NCBI RefSeq assembly: GCF_015477835.1
Contig: NZ_JADLQN010000003.1
Coordinates: 372,001-436,000 of the forward strand
Source of the DNA: Nocardia higoensis
Lineage (GTDB): Bacteria; Actinomycetota; Actinomycetes; Mycobacteriales; Mycobacteriaceae
Direction: 5' to 3'
Length of the DNA stretch: 64,000 bases
The position numbers were made by a program, and so were the translations under genes. The notes below the pieces were generated by a model. The model was given only the letters and a program-made list of their open reading frames with translations, was not told where the DNA came from and ran no database searches. Shown piece by piece: positions 54,248 to 61,469 of this stretch; positions within the stretch are counted from its first letter, which is position 1; the number at the start of each line of letters is the position of its first letter.

Positions 54248-55252
54248 TCACTCCGCGCCGCTCGCCAGCTGACGCGCCATCGCCCGCTGCGCGATCTCAC
54301 GTCCGGCATCGAGATAACTCATCGCGCCCCGGGAGCCTGGATCATAATCGAGCACCGTCATTCCGTAGCCCGGTGCCTCGGAGACCTTGACGCTGCGCGG
54401 AATCACCGAGCGCAGCACCACATCTCCGAAGTGGCCGCGGACCTCTTCGGCGACCTGGTCGGCCAGTTTGGTCCGTCCGTCGTACATCGTGAGGATCACC
54501 GTGGAGACGTGCAATTGGGGATTCAGATGCGCTTGGACGAGACTGATATTGCGGATCAGCTGCCCCACTCCCTCCAACGCGTAGTACTCGCACTGAATGG
54601 GAATGAGGACTTCTTTGGCCGCAACCATCGCGTTGACGGTCAGCAGGCCCAGGGACGGCGGGCAGTCGATCATCACGTAGTCGATGTCGTACCCGGCGAT
54701 GTTCGCCTCTTGGATGGCGGCTTTCAGGCGACCCTCGCGGGCAACCATCGAGACCAATTCGATCTCCGCACCGGCCAGGTCGATCGTGGCCGGAATGCAC
54801 AGCAGACGCTCACTGTGCGGACTCACCTGGATCGCGTCCTTGACACTGACCTCACCGATGAGCAACTCGTAGCTGGAGGGCACGCCGGAGTGGTGAGGAA
54901 TGCCCAGCGCGGTACTCGCATTGCCCTGCGGATCGAGATCGATCACTAGCACCTTCATGCCTTGATGAGCGAGCGCCGCGGCGAGATTCACCGCGGTGGT
55001 CGTCTTGCCCACACCGCCCTTTTGGTTGGCGATGGTGATGATTCGTTGTTCGCGAGGTTTCGGCACGTCCACCTTTCCTGGATGTAGCATCCGGCTGGCT
55101 CGCTGAGCCTCGGCCGCGATCGGGGTCTCGCTGGGGGAGATGTGCCCGAAGGGCGTGCTACCGAATGCGTCTGCATCGACGTTGCTGGAGTCCAGCATCC
55201 CCGGCACACGCGACGTTGTTTCCCGTGAAACATTCGCCGGACCGCTCGACAT
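54248..55252 (-). CDS. parA: chromosome partitioning ATPase ParA
   Basis: 334-residue deviant Walker ATPase. The Walker A motif KGGVGKTT is at about residues 78-85, with Walker B in VMIDCPPSLG (about 190-199), and the switch region LDPQGNASTALG at about 103-114. A 65-residue N-terminal extension precedes the ATPase domain. Part of that extension (VSRETT) is encoded by a parS site (55217-55232), so the DNA element constrains the protein. ATG 55252 is the only start giving this length. Confidence 0.95.
   Translation of the reverse strand: MSSGPANVSRETTSRVPGMLDSSNVDADAFGSTPFGHISPSETPIAAEAQRASRMLHPGKVDVPKPREQRIITIANQKGGVGKTTTAVNLAAALAHQGMKVLVIDLDPQGNASTALGIPHHSGVPSSYELLIGEVSVKDAIQVSPHSERLLCIPATIDLAGAEIELVSMVAREGRLKAAIQEANIAGYDIDYVMIDCPPSLGLLTVNAMVAAKEVLIPIQCEYYALEGVGQLIRNISLVQAHLNPQLHVSTVILTMYDGRTKLADQVAEEVRGHFGDVVLRSVIPRSVKVSEAPGYGMTVLDYDPGSRGAMSYLDAGREIAQRAMARQLASGAE
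55217..55232. promoter_or_regulatory. parS site 1, inside parA
   Basis: TGTTTCCCGTGAAACA has one mismatch to the consensus TGTTTCACGTGAAACA. It lies 20-36 bp inside the start of parA. Confidence 0.85.
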
Positions 55253-55514
55253 AGACAGCTCCTAACCCGAGAACTACAGACCGCGCGACAAACCGGGTGT
55301 CGTCGCCGTGCCTCAAACCGCCGTGTGTCGGCGCGACCCCGATGCGCGAACCGGGTGACGACACCCGGTCGGCTGGGCGGAAAAACGCCCGCACACTCGA
55401 ATCGCTCCGTGGCACCTCTGCTCACGCCCGACGCCACATACTTTGCCAGCACCGAGCGCGTGAGGAAAGTTGAATCGCGGTGCAACGCATCGGACCCGAG
55501 AAACATCGGCGATT

Positions 55515-55530
55515 CGTTTCACGTGAAACG
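55515..55530. promoter_or_regulatory. parS site 2
   Basis: CGTTTCACGTGAAACG is a perfect palindrome with the full GTTTCACGTGAAAC core and is the best match in the window. It lies in the parA upstream region. Confidence 0.95.
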
Positions 55531-55696
55531 CGGCGCGTCGAATTCTCGGCCACCCGGCCACCATGCGCGCCGCGGGAGCGTCGCAGGGTCCGTCGCTATT
55601 TCGGACTCCTCCGACGTGGATCGGCGACGGTTCGCGGTGCAGCCCCCTGCTCTCACGGGTGGCAGCCATGCGCCATGGCCGCGAGCCCATCCGCGA

Positions 55697-55712
55697 TGTT
55701 TCACATGAAACA
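55697..55712. promoter_or_regulatory. parS site 3
   Basis: TGTTTCACATGAAACA differs from the consensus by one base (A for G in the centre). It is directly next to the right end of the tnpB element. Confidence 0.88.
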
Positions 55713-55719
55713 TGGTTGA

Positions 55720-55900
55720 CTTCCTTCCCCCGCCTGAAGGCGGGGGATTCCCGGGCTCGCGCCCGAGGTTTCCTGCTTCACCGACAGCCGCCTTCCCACA
55801 TCAACTGCGGGACGGACTCACACCATCTCCACAGGCCAGCACGACCAGCCCAGCCGCGCGTATGTTCTTCGCCGCGTTCACATCCCGATCGTGAACCGCA
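55720..55900 (-). ncRNA. predicted omega RNA overlapping tnpB 3' end
   Basis: TnpB nucleases use a guide RNA transcribed over the 3' end of tnpB and the right end. Here the 3' part of the gene runs into a conserved segment that, in another frame, would encode a KQETSGASPGIPR-type tail, and ends with a TCCCCCGCC-loop-GGCGGGGGA hairpin. The guide would be the sequence next to the right end, i.e. across the parS 3 site. Boundaries are approximate and inferred. Confidence 0.5.
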
Positions 55901-56940
55901 CCGCACGGGCAGGTCCATTCCCGGATGTGCAGGGGCAGCTTGTCCGTGATCCGCCCGCACACCGAGCACGTCTTCGACGACGGATAGAACCGATCCACCG
56001 CGATCACCGTGCGCCCGTACCAGGCGGCCTTGTACTCCAGCATCGACCGGAACTCCGCCCAGCTCGCATCCGCAATCACCCTCGCCAGTGAGCGGTTGCG
56101 CAGCATGTTCCGCACACACAAGTCCTCGATGGCGATCACTTGGTTCTCGCGCACCAACCGAGACGACAACTTGTGCAGATGATCGCGACGCCGATCCACG
56201 ATCCGCGCATGAACACGCGCCACTTCCCGCCGGGCCTTCGCCCGATTCGCCGAGCCGTTCTGCTTACGCGACAACACCCGCTGGGCTCTCGCCAGACGGG
56301 CACGGTCGCGCTTCTCGTACCGGGCATTGCCGATCTTCTCCCCGGTCGAGAACGTGTACAGCGAGGTGATCCCCGCATCCACCCCCACCACCGCATCCGT
56401 GGCTGGGTGTTCCAAGACGGTCTCTTCGACCAGGATGGAGACGAAGTAGCGGCCCGCCGCGTCCTTGGACACCGTCACCTGCGACGGCACCGCCCCCTCC
56501 GGCAGCGGCCGCGACCAGCGGATGTCCAGCGGCTGCGACTGCTTGGCCAGCTTCAACCGGCCGTCGCGGAAGGTGAAACAATTCGAGAAATAGGTCGCCG
56601 AATCCCTCGACCGGCCCTTCTTCTTGAACCGCGGATACTTGGCTTGTTTGCGCCAGAACTTCTCGAACGCGCCCTGCAGATGCCGCAACACCGCCTGCAA
56701 CGGCCCCTTCGACGGCTCGGTCAACCACACCGTGCCCGGGTCGCGTTTCCATGCCGTGAGCAGTTTGTCGGACTCCGCGTAGGAGATGCGGCGCTGCTCC
56801 CGAGCCCAGGCGCGGGAACGTTCCGCCAACGCCCGGTTGTACACATACCGCACACAACCGAACGTGCGGGCCAACTGCTCAACCTGCTCAGGGGTCGGAT
56901 AGAAGCGATACTTATACGCCCGCTTCACCACCCGCCCCAT
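55801..56940 (-). CDS. tnpB: TnpB RNA-guided endonuclease (OrfB family)
   Basis: 379-residue TnpB. The N-terminal part begins RAYKYRFYPTPEQVEQL. RuvC-like motifs are visible as GVDAG (about D188), AIEDL (about E272) and HDRDVNAAKN (D about 358). The zinc ribbon has CSVC and CPCG pairs. All catalytic acids are present, so the nuclease is probably active. ATG 56940 is chosen because family members start close to VKRAYKYR; GTG/ATG codons upstream are alternatives. The C-terminal end (GDGVSPSRS) is short; a homologous tail is present in another frame downstream. Confidence 0.9.
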   Translation of the reverse strand: MGRVVKRAYKYRFYPTPEQVEQLARTFGCVRYVYNRALAERSRAWAREQRRISYAESDKLLTAWKRDPGTVWLTEPSKGPLQAVLRHLQGAFEKFWRKQAKYPRFKKKGRSRDSATYFSNCFTFRDGRLKLAKQSQPLDIRWSRPLPEGAVPSQVTVSKDAAGRYFVSILVEETVLEHPATDAVVGVDAGITSLYTFSTGEKIGNARYEKRDRARLARAQRVLSRKQNGSANRAKARREVARVHARIVDRRRDHLHKLSSRLVRENQVIAIEDLCVRNMLRNRSLARVIADASWAEFRSMLEYKAAWYGRTVIAVDRFYPSSKTCSVCGRITDKLPLHIREWTCPCGAVHDRDVNAAKNIRAAGLVVLACGDGVSPSRS

Positions 56941-57050
56941 GACGCCAACCTCACACGCCACACCCACCCGCATCGAACGAATGTACTAACCCCACCCCGA
57001 ACGGTGAGGCCTGCGCACCACATCTCTCGGTCACACTTCCGGAAGTGGCG

Positions 57051-57228
57051 AGTCCGGGATGTCGGCTGCGGTGCGTGAAGCATGGGCTGGGCCGGTTGGC
57101 GGATGCGCTGGGATCGCCCCGGCGTCATGCCCAGCGGAATCCCAGCGGCATTCGACACAAAGAACCGACGCCCCGTGAGTCGCGAGACCACGAGGCGTCG
57201 GAATGGCTGCTACAGCGACGGCGCCGGA
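57051..57228. other. gap between tnpB element and rsmG
   Basis: 178 bp that probably hold the left end of the element plus the original rsmG downstream region. GACGCC at about 57162 and GGCGTC at about 57193 could pair as a hairpin. No gene is seen. Confidence 0.35.
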
Positions 57229-58020
57229 CTAGCCGCCGTCGCGCGTGGACTTGCCCGCCCGTCGACGCACCTTGTCGACGACCGTGTCTCGATGCTTGTC
57301 TCCGAGCTCCCGGCGACGGACGTGCTTCTCGCGATGGCGCGAGGGACGTTCGGCCCGGGGGAGGAGTTCCGCACTCAGGACGACGGTGGGCGGATCGACG
57401 ATGCCGACGCCGCATTCGAGCACCTCGAAATTTCCGGCACCGAGACGAACGAGTTCCTCTCGGTCGCGTTCGAGTTCTTCGGCGGCGCTGGCTCCTTTGA
57501 GCGCGAGCATCCGGCCGTGGTCGCGAAGCAGCGGCAACGACCAATGGGCGAGTTTGGCGAGCGGGGCCACGGCACGAGAGGTGACGATATCGGCGCCTCC
57601 GGCTTCCTTCGTGACCCCCGAATGCTCGGCGCGACCGCGCACGACGGTGATGCCGAGACCCGCCGCCTCGATGAACTCACTGAGGAACACCGTGCGGCGC
57701 AACAGCGGCTCGACAAGAGTGATGCGCAGATCCGGGCGGGCGATGGCGAGCGGAATGCCGGGCAGTCCGGCGCCGCTTCCGACGTCCACGACACTCACCC
57801 CTTCCGGGATGAGTTCGGTGATCACCGCGCAGTTGAGGATGTGCCTCTCCCACAGCCGCGGAACCTCGCGGGGCCCGATCAGCCCTCGCTGTACGCCATC
57901 GGTCGCGAGTGCGTCGTAATAGCGACGTGCGATATCGAGCCGGTCGCCGAAGACCAGCGCGGCCGCGGGCGGCGCGTCCGACTCGGATCGCGCGGCGCTT
58001 CCACCGAGATCTGGTTCCAC
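57229..58020 (-). CDS. rsmG: 16S rRNA (guanine527-N7)-methyltransferase
   Basis: 263-residue GidB/RsmG that methylates G527 of 16S rRNA. The SAM-binding motif VVDVGSGAGLPGIPLA is at about 80-95 and ITLVEPLLRR follows. The basic C-terminal tail (about 225-263) is longer than usual. GTG 58020 is chosen because AAGGA lies eight bases upstream and the family starts near here; an earlier TTG (58128) would add 36 atypical residues. A parS site overlaps the start codon. Confidence 0.93.
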   Translation of the reverse strand: MEPDLGGSAARSESDAPPAAALVFGDRLDIARRYYDALATDGVQRGLIGPREVPRLWERHILNCAVITELIPEGVSVVDVGSGAGLPGIPLAIARPDLRITLVEPLLRRTVFLSEFIEAAGLGITVVRGRAEHSGVTKEAGGADIVTSRAVAPLAKLAHWSLPLLRDHGRMLALKGASAAEELERDREELVRLGAGNFEVLECGVGIVDPPTVVLSAELLPRAERPSRHREKHVRRRELGDKHRDTVVDKVRRRAGKSTRDGG

Positions 58021-58028
58021 GTGAAACG
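58013..58028. promoter_or_regulatory. parS site 4, over the rsmG start
   Basis: GGTTCCACGTGAAACG has one mismatch in the GTTTCACGTGAAAC core. It covers the rsmG start codon and part of its ribosome-binding region, so ParB binding could affect rsmG expression. Confidence 0.8.
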
Positions 58029-58172
58029 TCCTTCCGTGCTCGGTTCCGACGACGGCCGGGAGGGCTTGCCGCCGGGGAGTGCGTGAGATGGAGAAGGCCC
58101 CCGGTCCGAAGACCAGAGGCCTATCCAATCACCAGCGGTCCCCCTGCGGGAAACCCGCGGTCGGTCACCGCC

Positions 58173-58691
58173 TCAGGCGGGCACCACCACGATGTGCCGG
58201 TTGGGCTCGACGCCCTCGCTCTCGCTGCTCACGCCGTCGACCGCGGCGACCGCGTCGTGCACGATCTTGCGCTCGAACGGCGTCATCGGGGCGAGGGCTT
58301 CCGGCTCGCCCGAGGCCGCCACCCGCTTGGCCGCCTCGGTACCCAGCGCGCTCAGCTCGGAGCGCCGCTTGGCGCGCCAACCGGCGACATCGAGCATCAG
58401 GCGGCTCCGCACACCGGTGGCCTGCTGGACAGCCAGCCGGGTCAGTTCCTGCAGCGCGTCGAGCACCTCACCGTTGCGTCCCACGAGTTTCGACAGATCC
58501 CGGCCACCGTCGATGCTGACGACCGCGCGGTCGCCCTCCACATCCAGATCGATATCGCCGTCGAAGTCCAGCACATCGAGCAGCTGCTCGAGATAGTCAC
58601 CGGCGAGTTCGCCCTCCTCGATCAGCGCTTCCTCGGCATCGCCGACGAGTTCGTCGGCGTCGGCGTTCACTCCGTCGGTTTCAACAGTCAT
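58173..58691 (-). CDS. jag: Jag family KH/R3H RNA-binding protein
   Basis: 172-residue protein with an acidic N-terminus (about 1-30), a KH domain (about 35-105, containing DLSKLVGRNGEVLDALQELTRL) and an R3H domain (about 110-165, LAPMTPFERKIVHDAVA). Equivalent to Rv3920c (KhpB/Jag). It is thought to bind RNA at the membrane insertase and acts in cell-shape control. It is in the yidC operon, 35 bases downstream. Confidence 0.93.
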   Translation of the reverse strand: MTVETDGVNADADELVGDAEEALIEEGELAGDYLEQLLDVLDFDGDIDLDVEGDRAVVSIDGGRDLSKLVGRNGEVLDALQELTRLAVQQATGVRSRLMLDVAGWRAKRRSELSALGTEAAKRVAASGEPEALAPMTPFERKIVHDAVAAVDGVSSESEGVEPNRHIVVVPA

Positions 58692-58726
58692 GTCGTCTTC
58701 CTCAATCTCACGGGTGGCTGTGACGG

Positions 58727-59851
58727 TCAGCTGCGGCGGCGCTTCTGGTTGGGCCTGCCCCGGTTCGGGTTGCGCTTCTGCCCGCCCTGCTTACGCGCTC
58801 CGCCTGCCTTGGCAGGTCGCGGTTTCGTGCCGTTCGCCGAGGCCGTGCCATTGGCCCGCGCAGCGTCATCGGCAGTAGTACCCGATTCCCCCGACTCGTC
58901 GGCGGCGACAGCGGTGGCCGGCTGCTTCTTGATATTGACCGGCTTGGCTCCCGGCTTGGGCGCGTTCTGCGCCCGCTGCTCCAGCTTCGCTTGCTTCTTG
59001 GCCTCTTCTTCCTTGGCCATGCGACCGAAGACGAGATGCTGCTGCCCGTAGGTCCAGATGTTGTTGGACACCCAGTAGAGCAGGATGGCGATCGGCAGGA
59101 ACGGACCGCCGACGAGCACGCCGAGCGGGAACACCCACAACGCCAGCTTGTTCATCAGGGCGGCCTGCTGGTTGGCCGCGGCCTCCGGCGTCTGACGCGC
59201 CACCGAGGCCCGAGCGTTGAAGTGGGTTGCCAGACCGGCGATCACCATCAGCGGGATCGCGACCAGGGCAATGCTCAGTCGGCTGGGAATCCCACCCCAG
59301 TCCTCGAACGCCAGGAACTCGGCTTGCGGCGCGGTGATGAACGCCGAGATGGGAGCGCCGAAGATGCGAGCGCTGAGGAACGACTGAACATCGGCCGCGC
59401 TGAAGATGTAGTTCGCGGTATTGGCATTCTCCTCCGGAGTCATGCCGAGCTGACCGATCCCATGACCGGTTCGGTTGAAGGAACGAAGCACGTGGAAGAG
59501 ACCGAGGAAGACCGGCACCTGGGCCAGTACGGGCAGGCAGCCCATCAGCGGATTGAAGCCGTGTTCCTTCTGAAGCTTCTGCATCTCGACCGCCATCTTC
59601 TGGCGATCGTTCTTGTACTTCTTCTGCAACTCCTTGATCTGGGGTTGCAACTCCTGCATCTGCTTGGTGGTGCGCACCTGCTTGACGAACGGCTTGTAGA
59701 GCACGATGCGCAGGGTGAACACGAGGAACACCACGGCCAACGACCAGACCAGGCCGCTGTCCTTGCCGAATCCGGGCAGGGGAACAGCGGCGAACACGCG
59801 GTGCCAGAACCACAAGATCCAGGACACCGGCCAATAGATGAAGTCGAGCAC
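58727..59851 (-). CDS. yidC: membrane protein insertase YidC
   Basis: 374-residue YidC/Oxa1 insertase. The N-terminal helix (about 5-25), the conserved cytoplasmic loop with KEHGFNPLMGCLPVLAQVPVF (about 95-115), and later transmembrane segments (about 195-275) are visible. A basic C-terminal tail (about 285-374), rich in Lys, Arg, Ala and Gly, may contact ribosomes. It is preceded by yidD with a four-base gap. Confidence 0.95.
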   Translation of the reverse strand: MLDFIYWPVSWILWFWHRVFAAVPLPGFGKDSGLVWSLAVVFLVFTLRIVLYKPFVKQVRTTKQMQELQPQIKELQKKYKNDRQKMAVEMQKLQKEHGFNPLMGCLPVLAQVPVFLGLFHVLRSFNRTGHGIGQLGMTPEENANTANYIFSAADVQSFLSARIFGAPISAFITAPQAEFLAFEDWGGIPSRLSIALVAIPLMVIAGLATHFNARASVARQTPEAAANQQAALMNKLALWVFPLGVLVGGPFLPIAILLYWVSNNIWTYGQQHLVFGRMAKEEEAKKQAKLEQRAQNAPKPGAKPVNIKKQPATAVAADESGESGTTADDAARANGTASANGTKPRPAKAGGARKQGGQKRNPNRGRPNQKRRRS

Positions 59852-59855
59852 GGCT

Positions 59856-60200
59856 CTATGTACTCCCGTCGTTCGTCACCGCGTGCGGCGAACCTTTACA
59901 AGCATGTGGCGCCGACGGCGCGTCGGCGGCAGCCTCGCTCCGGCGCCGCGCATGGCGCTCCGGAACGGGATCCCACCCACCAGGGTGCCAGGGTGCGCAC
60001 TTGAGCAGTCGCACGGCTGCCAGTCCGAGGCCGACGACGAAGCCACGGGTGCGCAGAGCGGTGACCGCGTACTCGCTGCAGGTCGGCGTGAAACGGCACA
60101 CCGGCATCCGGGTGGGGGAGACGTAGGTCCGATACAGCTCGATCAGAAAGATCAATGCCCGGGCGGGCAGCCGGGTGACGGCGGCAGCGGCGGATCTCAT
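59856..60200 (-). CDS. yidD: membrane protein insertion efficiency factor YidD
   Basis: 114-residue protein of the YidD (DUF37/HlyA-like) family. The family block RTYVSPTRMPVCRFTPTCSEYA (about 25-46) is complete, and so is LLKCAPWHPGGWDPVP (about 64-79). A low-complexity tail follows. ATG 60200 overlaps the rnpA stop by four bases. It acts with YidC. Confidence 0.94.
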   Translation of the reverse strand: MRSAAAAVTRLPARALIFLIELYRTYVSPTRMPVCRFTPTCSEYAVTALRTRGFVVGLGLAAVRLLKCAPWHPGGWDPVPERHARRRSEAAADAPSAPHACKGSPHAVTNDGST

Positions 60201-60703
60201 GAGCGGTGATCCGCTCGCGAGCGCGCGCCGGCCGGGACCCGGGAACGCCCGGCGGGCGCGTCGGCCGCGCCTGCGGTGAGTCCGAGCTTGCGCAGCCCGC
60301 TGCGCACCTGACGCGCCAGCTCCGCCTGGTCGGCGGTGGCCGCGCCGGGCAACGCCCGGATGACGATGTCGGTGTCGGCGGGAAGTTCGTCGACGATCGT
60401 GGCGCACATATGACGCAGGCGGCGGGCCACCCGGTGTCGAACCACCGCGGAGCCCACCGCCTTGCTGACGATCAATCCGAACCTCGGCCCACCGACGCGG
60501 ACAAGCGACCCGGCCGCTACCGGGTCGCTGGAGATTGTCGCGTCCGAGATCTCGTCGTCGGTTCGTGCCCAGCCGGTTCGGGCCCAGTCATAGCTGTGCA
60601 CGAACGCGTGGACGACGACATCTCGCCTCCCGATTCGCCGGCCTCGGCGCACCGTCCGGGAGAAGTCGGCACGATGATGCAACCGATACGGCTCAGGCAA
60701 CAC
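60197..60703 (-). CDS. rnpA: RNase P protein component with inserted loop
   Basis: 168-residue C5 protein of RNase P, longer than the usual 115-130. The start LPEPYRLHHRADFSRTVRRGRR and the RNR-type block KAVGSAVVRHRVARRLRHM are intact. An insertion (about residues 36-70) includes a 15-bp duplication (60559-60588) coding for two Trp-Ala-Arg-Thr copies. The C-terminal basic tail is also longer than usual. GTG 60703 was chosen; the gene lies 21 bp after rpmH and is coupled to yidD. Confidence 0.93.
   Translation of the reverse strand: MLPEPYRLHHRADFSRTVRRGRRIGRRDVVVHAFVHSYDWARTGWARTDDEISDATISSDPVAAGSLVRVGGPRFGLIVSKAVGSAVVRHRVARRLRHMCATIVDELPADTDIVIRALPGAATADQAELARQVRSGLRKLGLTAGAADAPAGRSRVPAGARSRADHRS
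60559..60588 (-). repeat. 15-bp tandem duplication in rnpA
   Basis: CGGTTCGTGCCCAGC and CGGTTCGGGCCCAGT are adjacent 15-bp copies with two mismatches. They encode Trp-Ala-Arg-Thr twice. Confidence 0.85.
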
Positions 60704-60724
60704 CCGAGCGTCCGAAGGCGAGGA

Positions 60725-60868
60725 TCAGGCAGTGAGGGAAGCGCGGCCCTTACGGCGACGCGCCGAGACGATGGCGCGACCCGCACGGGTACGCATCCGG
60801 AGACGGAAGCCGTGAACGCGCGCCCGACGACGGTTGTTCGGCTGGAACGTCCGCTTGCCCTTGGCCAC
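60725..60868 (-). CDS. rpmH: 50S ribosomal protein L34
   Basis: 47-residue L34. The start AKGKRTFQPNNRRRARVHG and the end RRRKGRASLTA match the family over its whole length. GTG 60868 follows GAGGAG by eight bases. It is the first gene of the minus-strand operon rpmH-rnpA-yidD-yidC-jag. Its promoter should lie in the divergent dnaA region. Confidence 0.98.
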   Translation of the reverse strand: MAKGKRTFQPNNRRRARVHGFRLRMRTRAGRAIVSARRRKGRASLTA

Positions 60869-61469
60869 GGTCAACACTCCTCGAGTAGGTGGGCGTCGTT
60901 CGACACCCGAAGTTGTTCGGTGATACGTCCCTGGCGCACCGTGGTCGTTAGCGACCGGACGCGGTCCGCTGCACTCGACCAGACGCGGTCAGCACGAGAC
61001 CGCCACCGCACCAAGGGGTGACTGTAAGAGAGTACTGACCCGCCAGAGACGGGTCAAACCCGCCCCCCGCACCGCCGTACCGGCCGCGACCTGGCACATC
61101 GCGGGACGAGGCGCCCGGGAGGAACAGTGCGAACGTGAACATCTGCACACCGCCGCGGGTCGAGCGAGAGCCCGAACCACAGAGTTGCTACATTGTTGCC
61201 CCAGAACCGCAGGTCCAGACGCCGCACCGGGCCGTTGCACCGGCATTCCACATTTCCCCAGGGTTTTCCACATCTGTGGATAATTGTGTGGAAAGACCCC
61301 TGGAGTGGCATATTCGACCCACCGGGCGACGTTGGACCCGGCGGCCGGCGAACCGGCCGGGAAGGTAGCCGGGAACGTAGGCGAGATCACAGGATAGCCC
61401 AATTTCCCGCCACCGCTCACGCGCCCCGGCGGTCTGCTCCAATCGACCTACTTCCGGGGAGGAAACTGC
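60869..61469. other. rpmH-dnaA divergent intergenic region
   Basis: 601 bp without a gene. It holds the rpmH and dnaA promoters, a cluster of DnaA boxes at 61244-61295 and AT-rich short stretches. No convincing -10/-35 pair was assigned. Confidence 0.7.
61244..61295. promoter_or_regulatory. DnaA box cluster upstream of dnaA
   Basis: CATTCCACA (61244-61252), TTTTCCACA (61264-61272), TTATCCACA on the minus strand (TGTGGATAA, 61275-61283, a perfect classical box) and TGTGGAAAG (61287-61295) lie close together about 175-225 bp before dnaA. They suit autoregulation of dnaA or a part of the origin. Confidence 0.75.

Larger units (their letters stand above)
55253..55714. other. parA upstream region with two parS sites
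   Basis: Non-coding segment between parA and the tnpB element. It contains parS at 55515-55530 and 55697-55712. Open frames here show no family features. The parA promoter should be here. Confidence 0.7.
55715..57050 (-). mobile_element. IS1341-type (IS200/IS605 family) tnpB-only element
   Basis: The element carries tnpB (55801-56940) but no tnpA. The right end is supported by a 9-bp hairpin (55726-55747) followed by TCAAC on the minus strand at 55715-55719, a typical right-end cleavage sequence in this family. The left end could not be fixed; a CACTTCCGGAAGTG palindrome at 57034-57047 is a possible left-end structure, and the end coordinate is approximate. It separates parA from rsmG, which are neighbours in M. 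tuberculosis. Confidence 0.7.

Noticed and set aside
55325..55708. Open frames in the parA upstream region on both strands.
   Set aside because: They cross the parS sites and show no domain; parA promoter and parS explain the region.
57173..57190. Sequence CGTGAGTCGCGAGACC near the rsmG end that resembles a parS-like palindrome and would encode VSRET like the ParA parS.
   Set aside because: The DNA does not match TGTTTCACGTGAAACA at most positions; the resemblance is only at amino-acid level.
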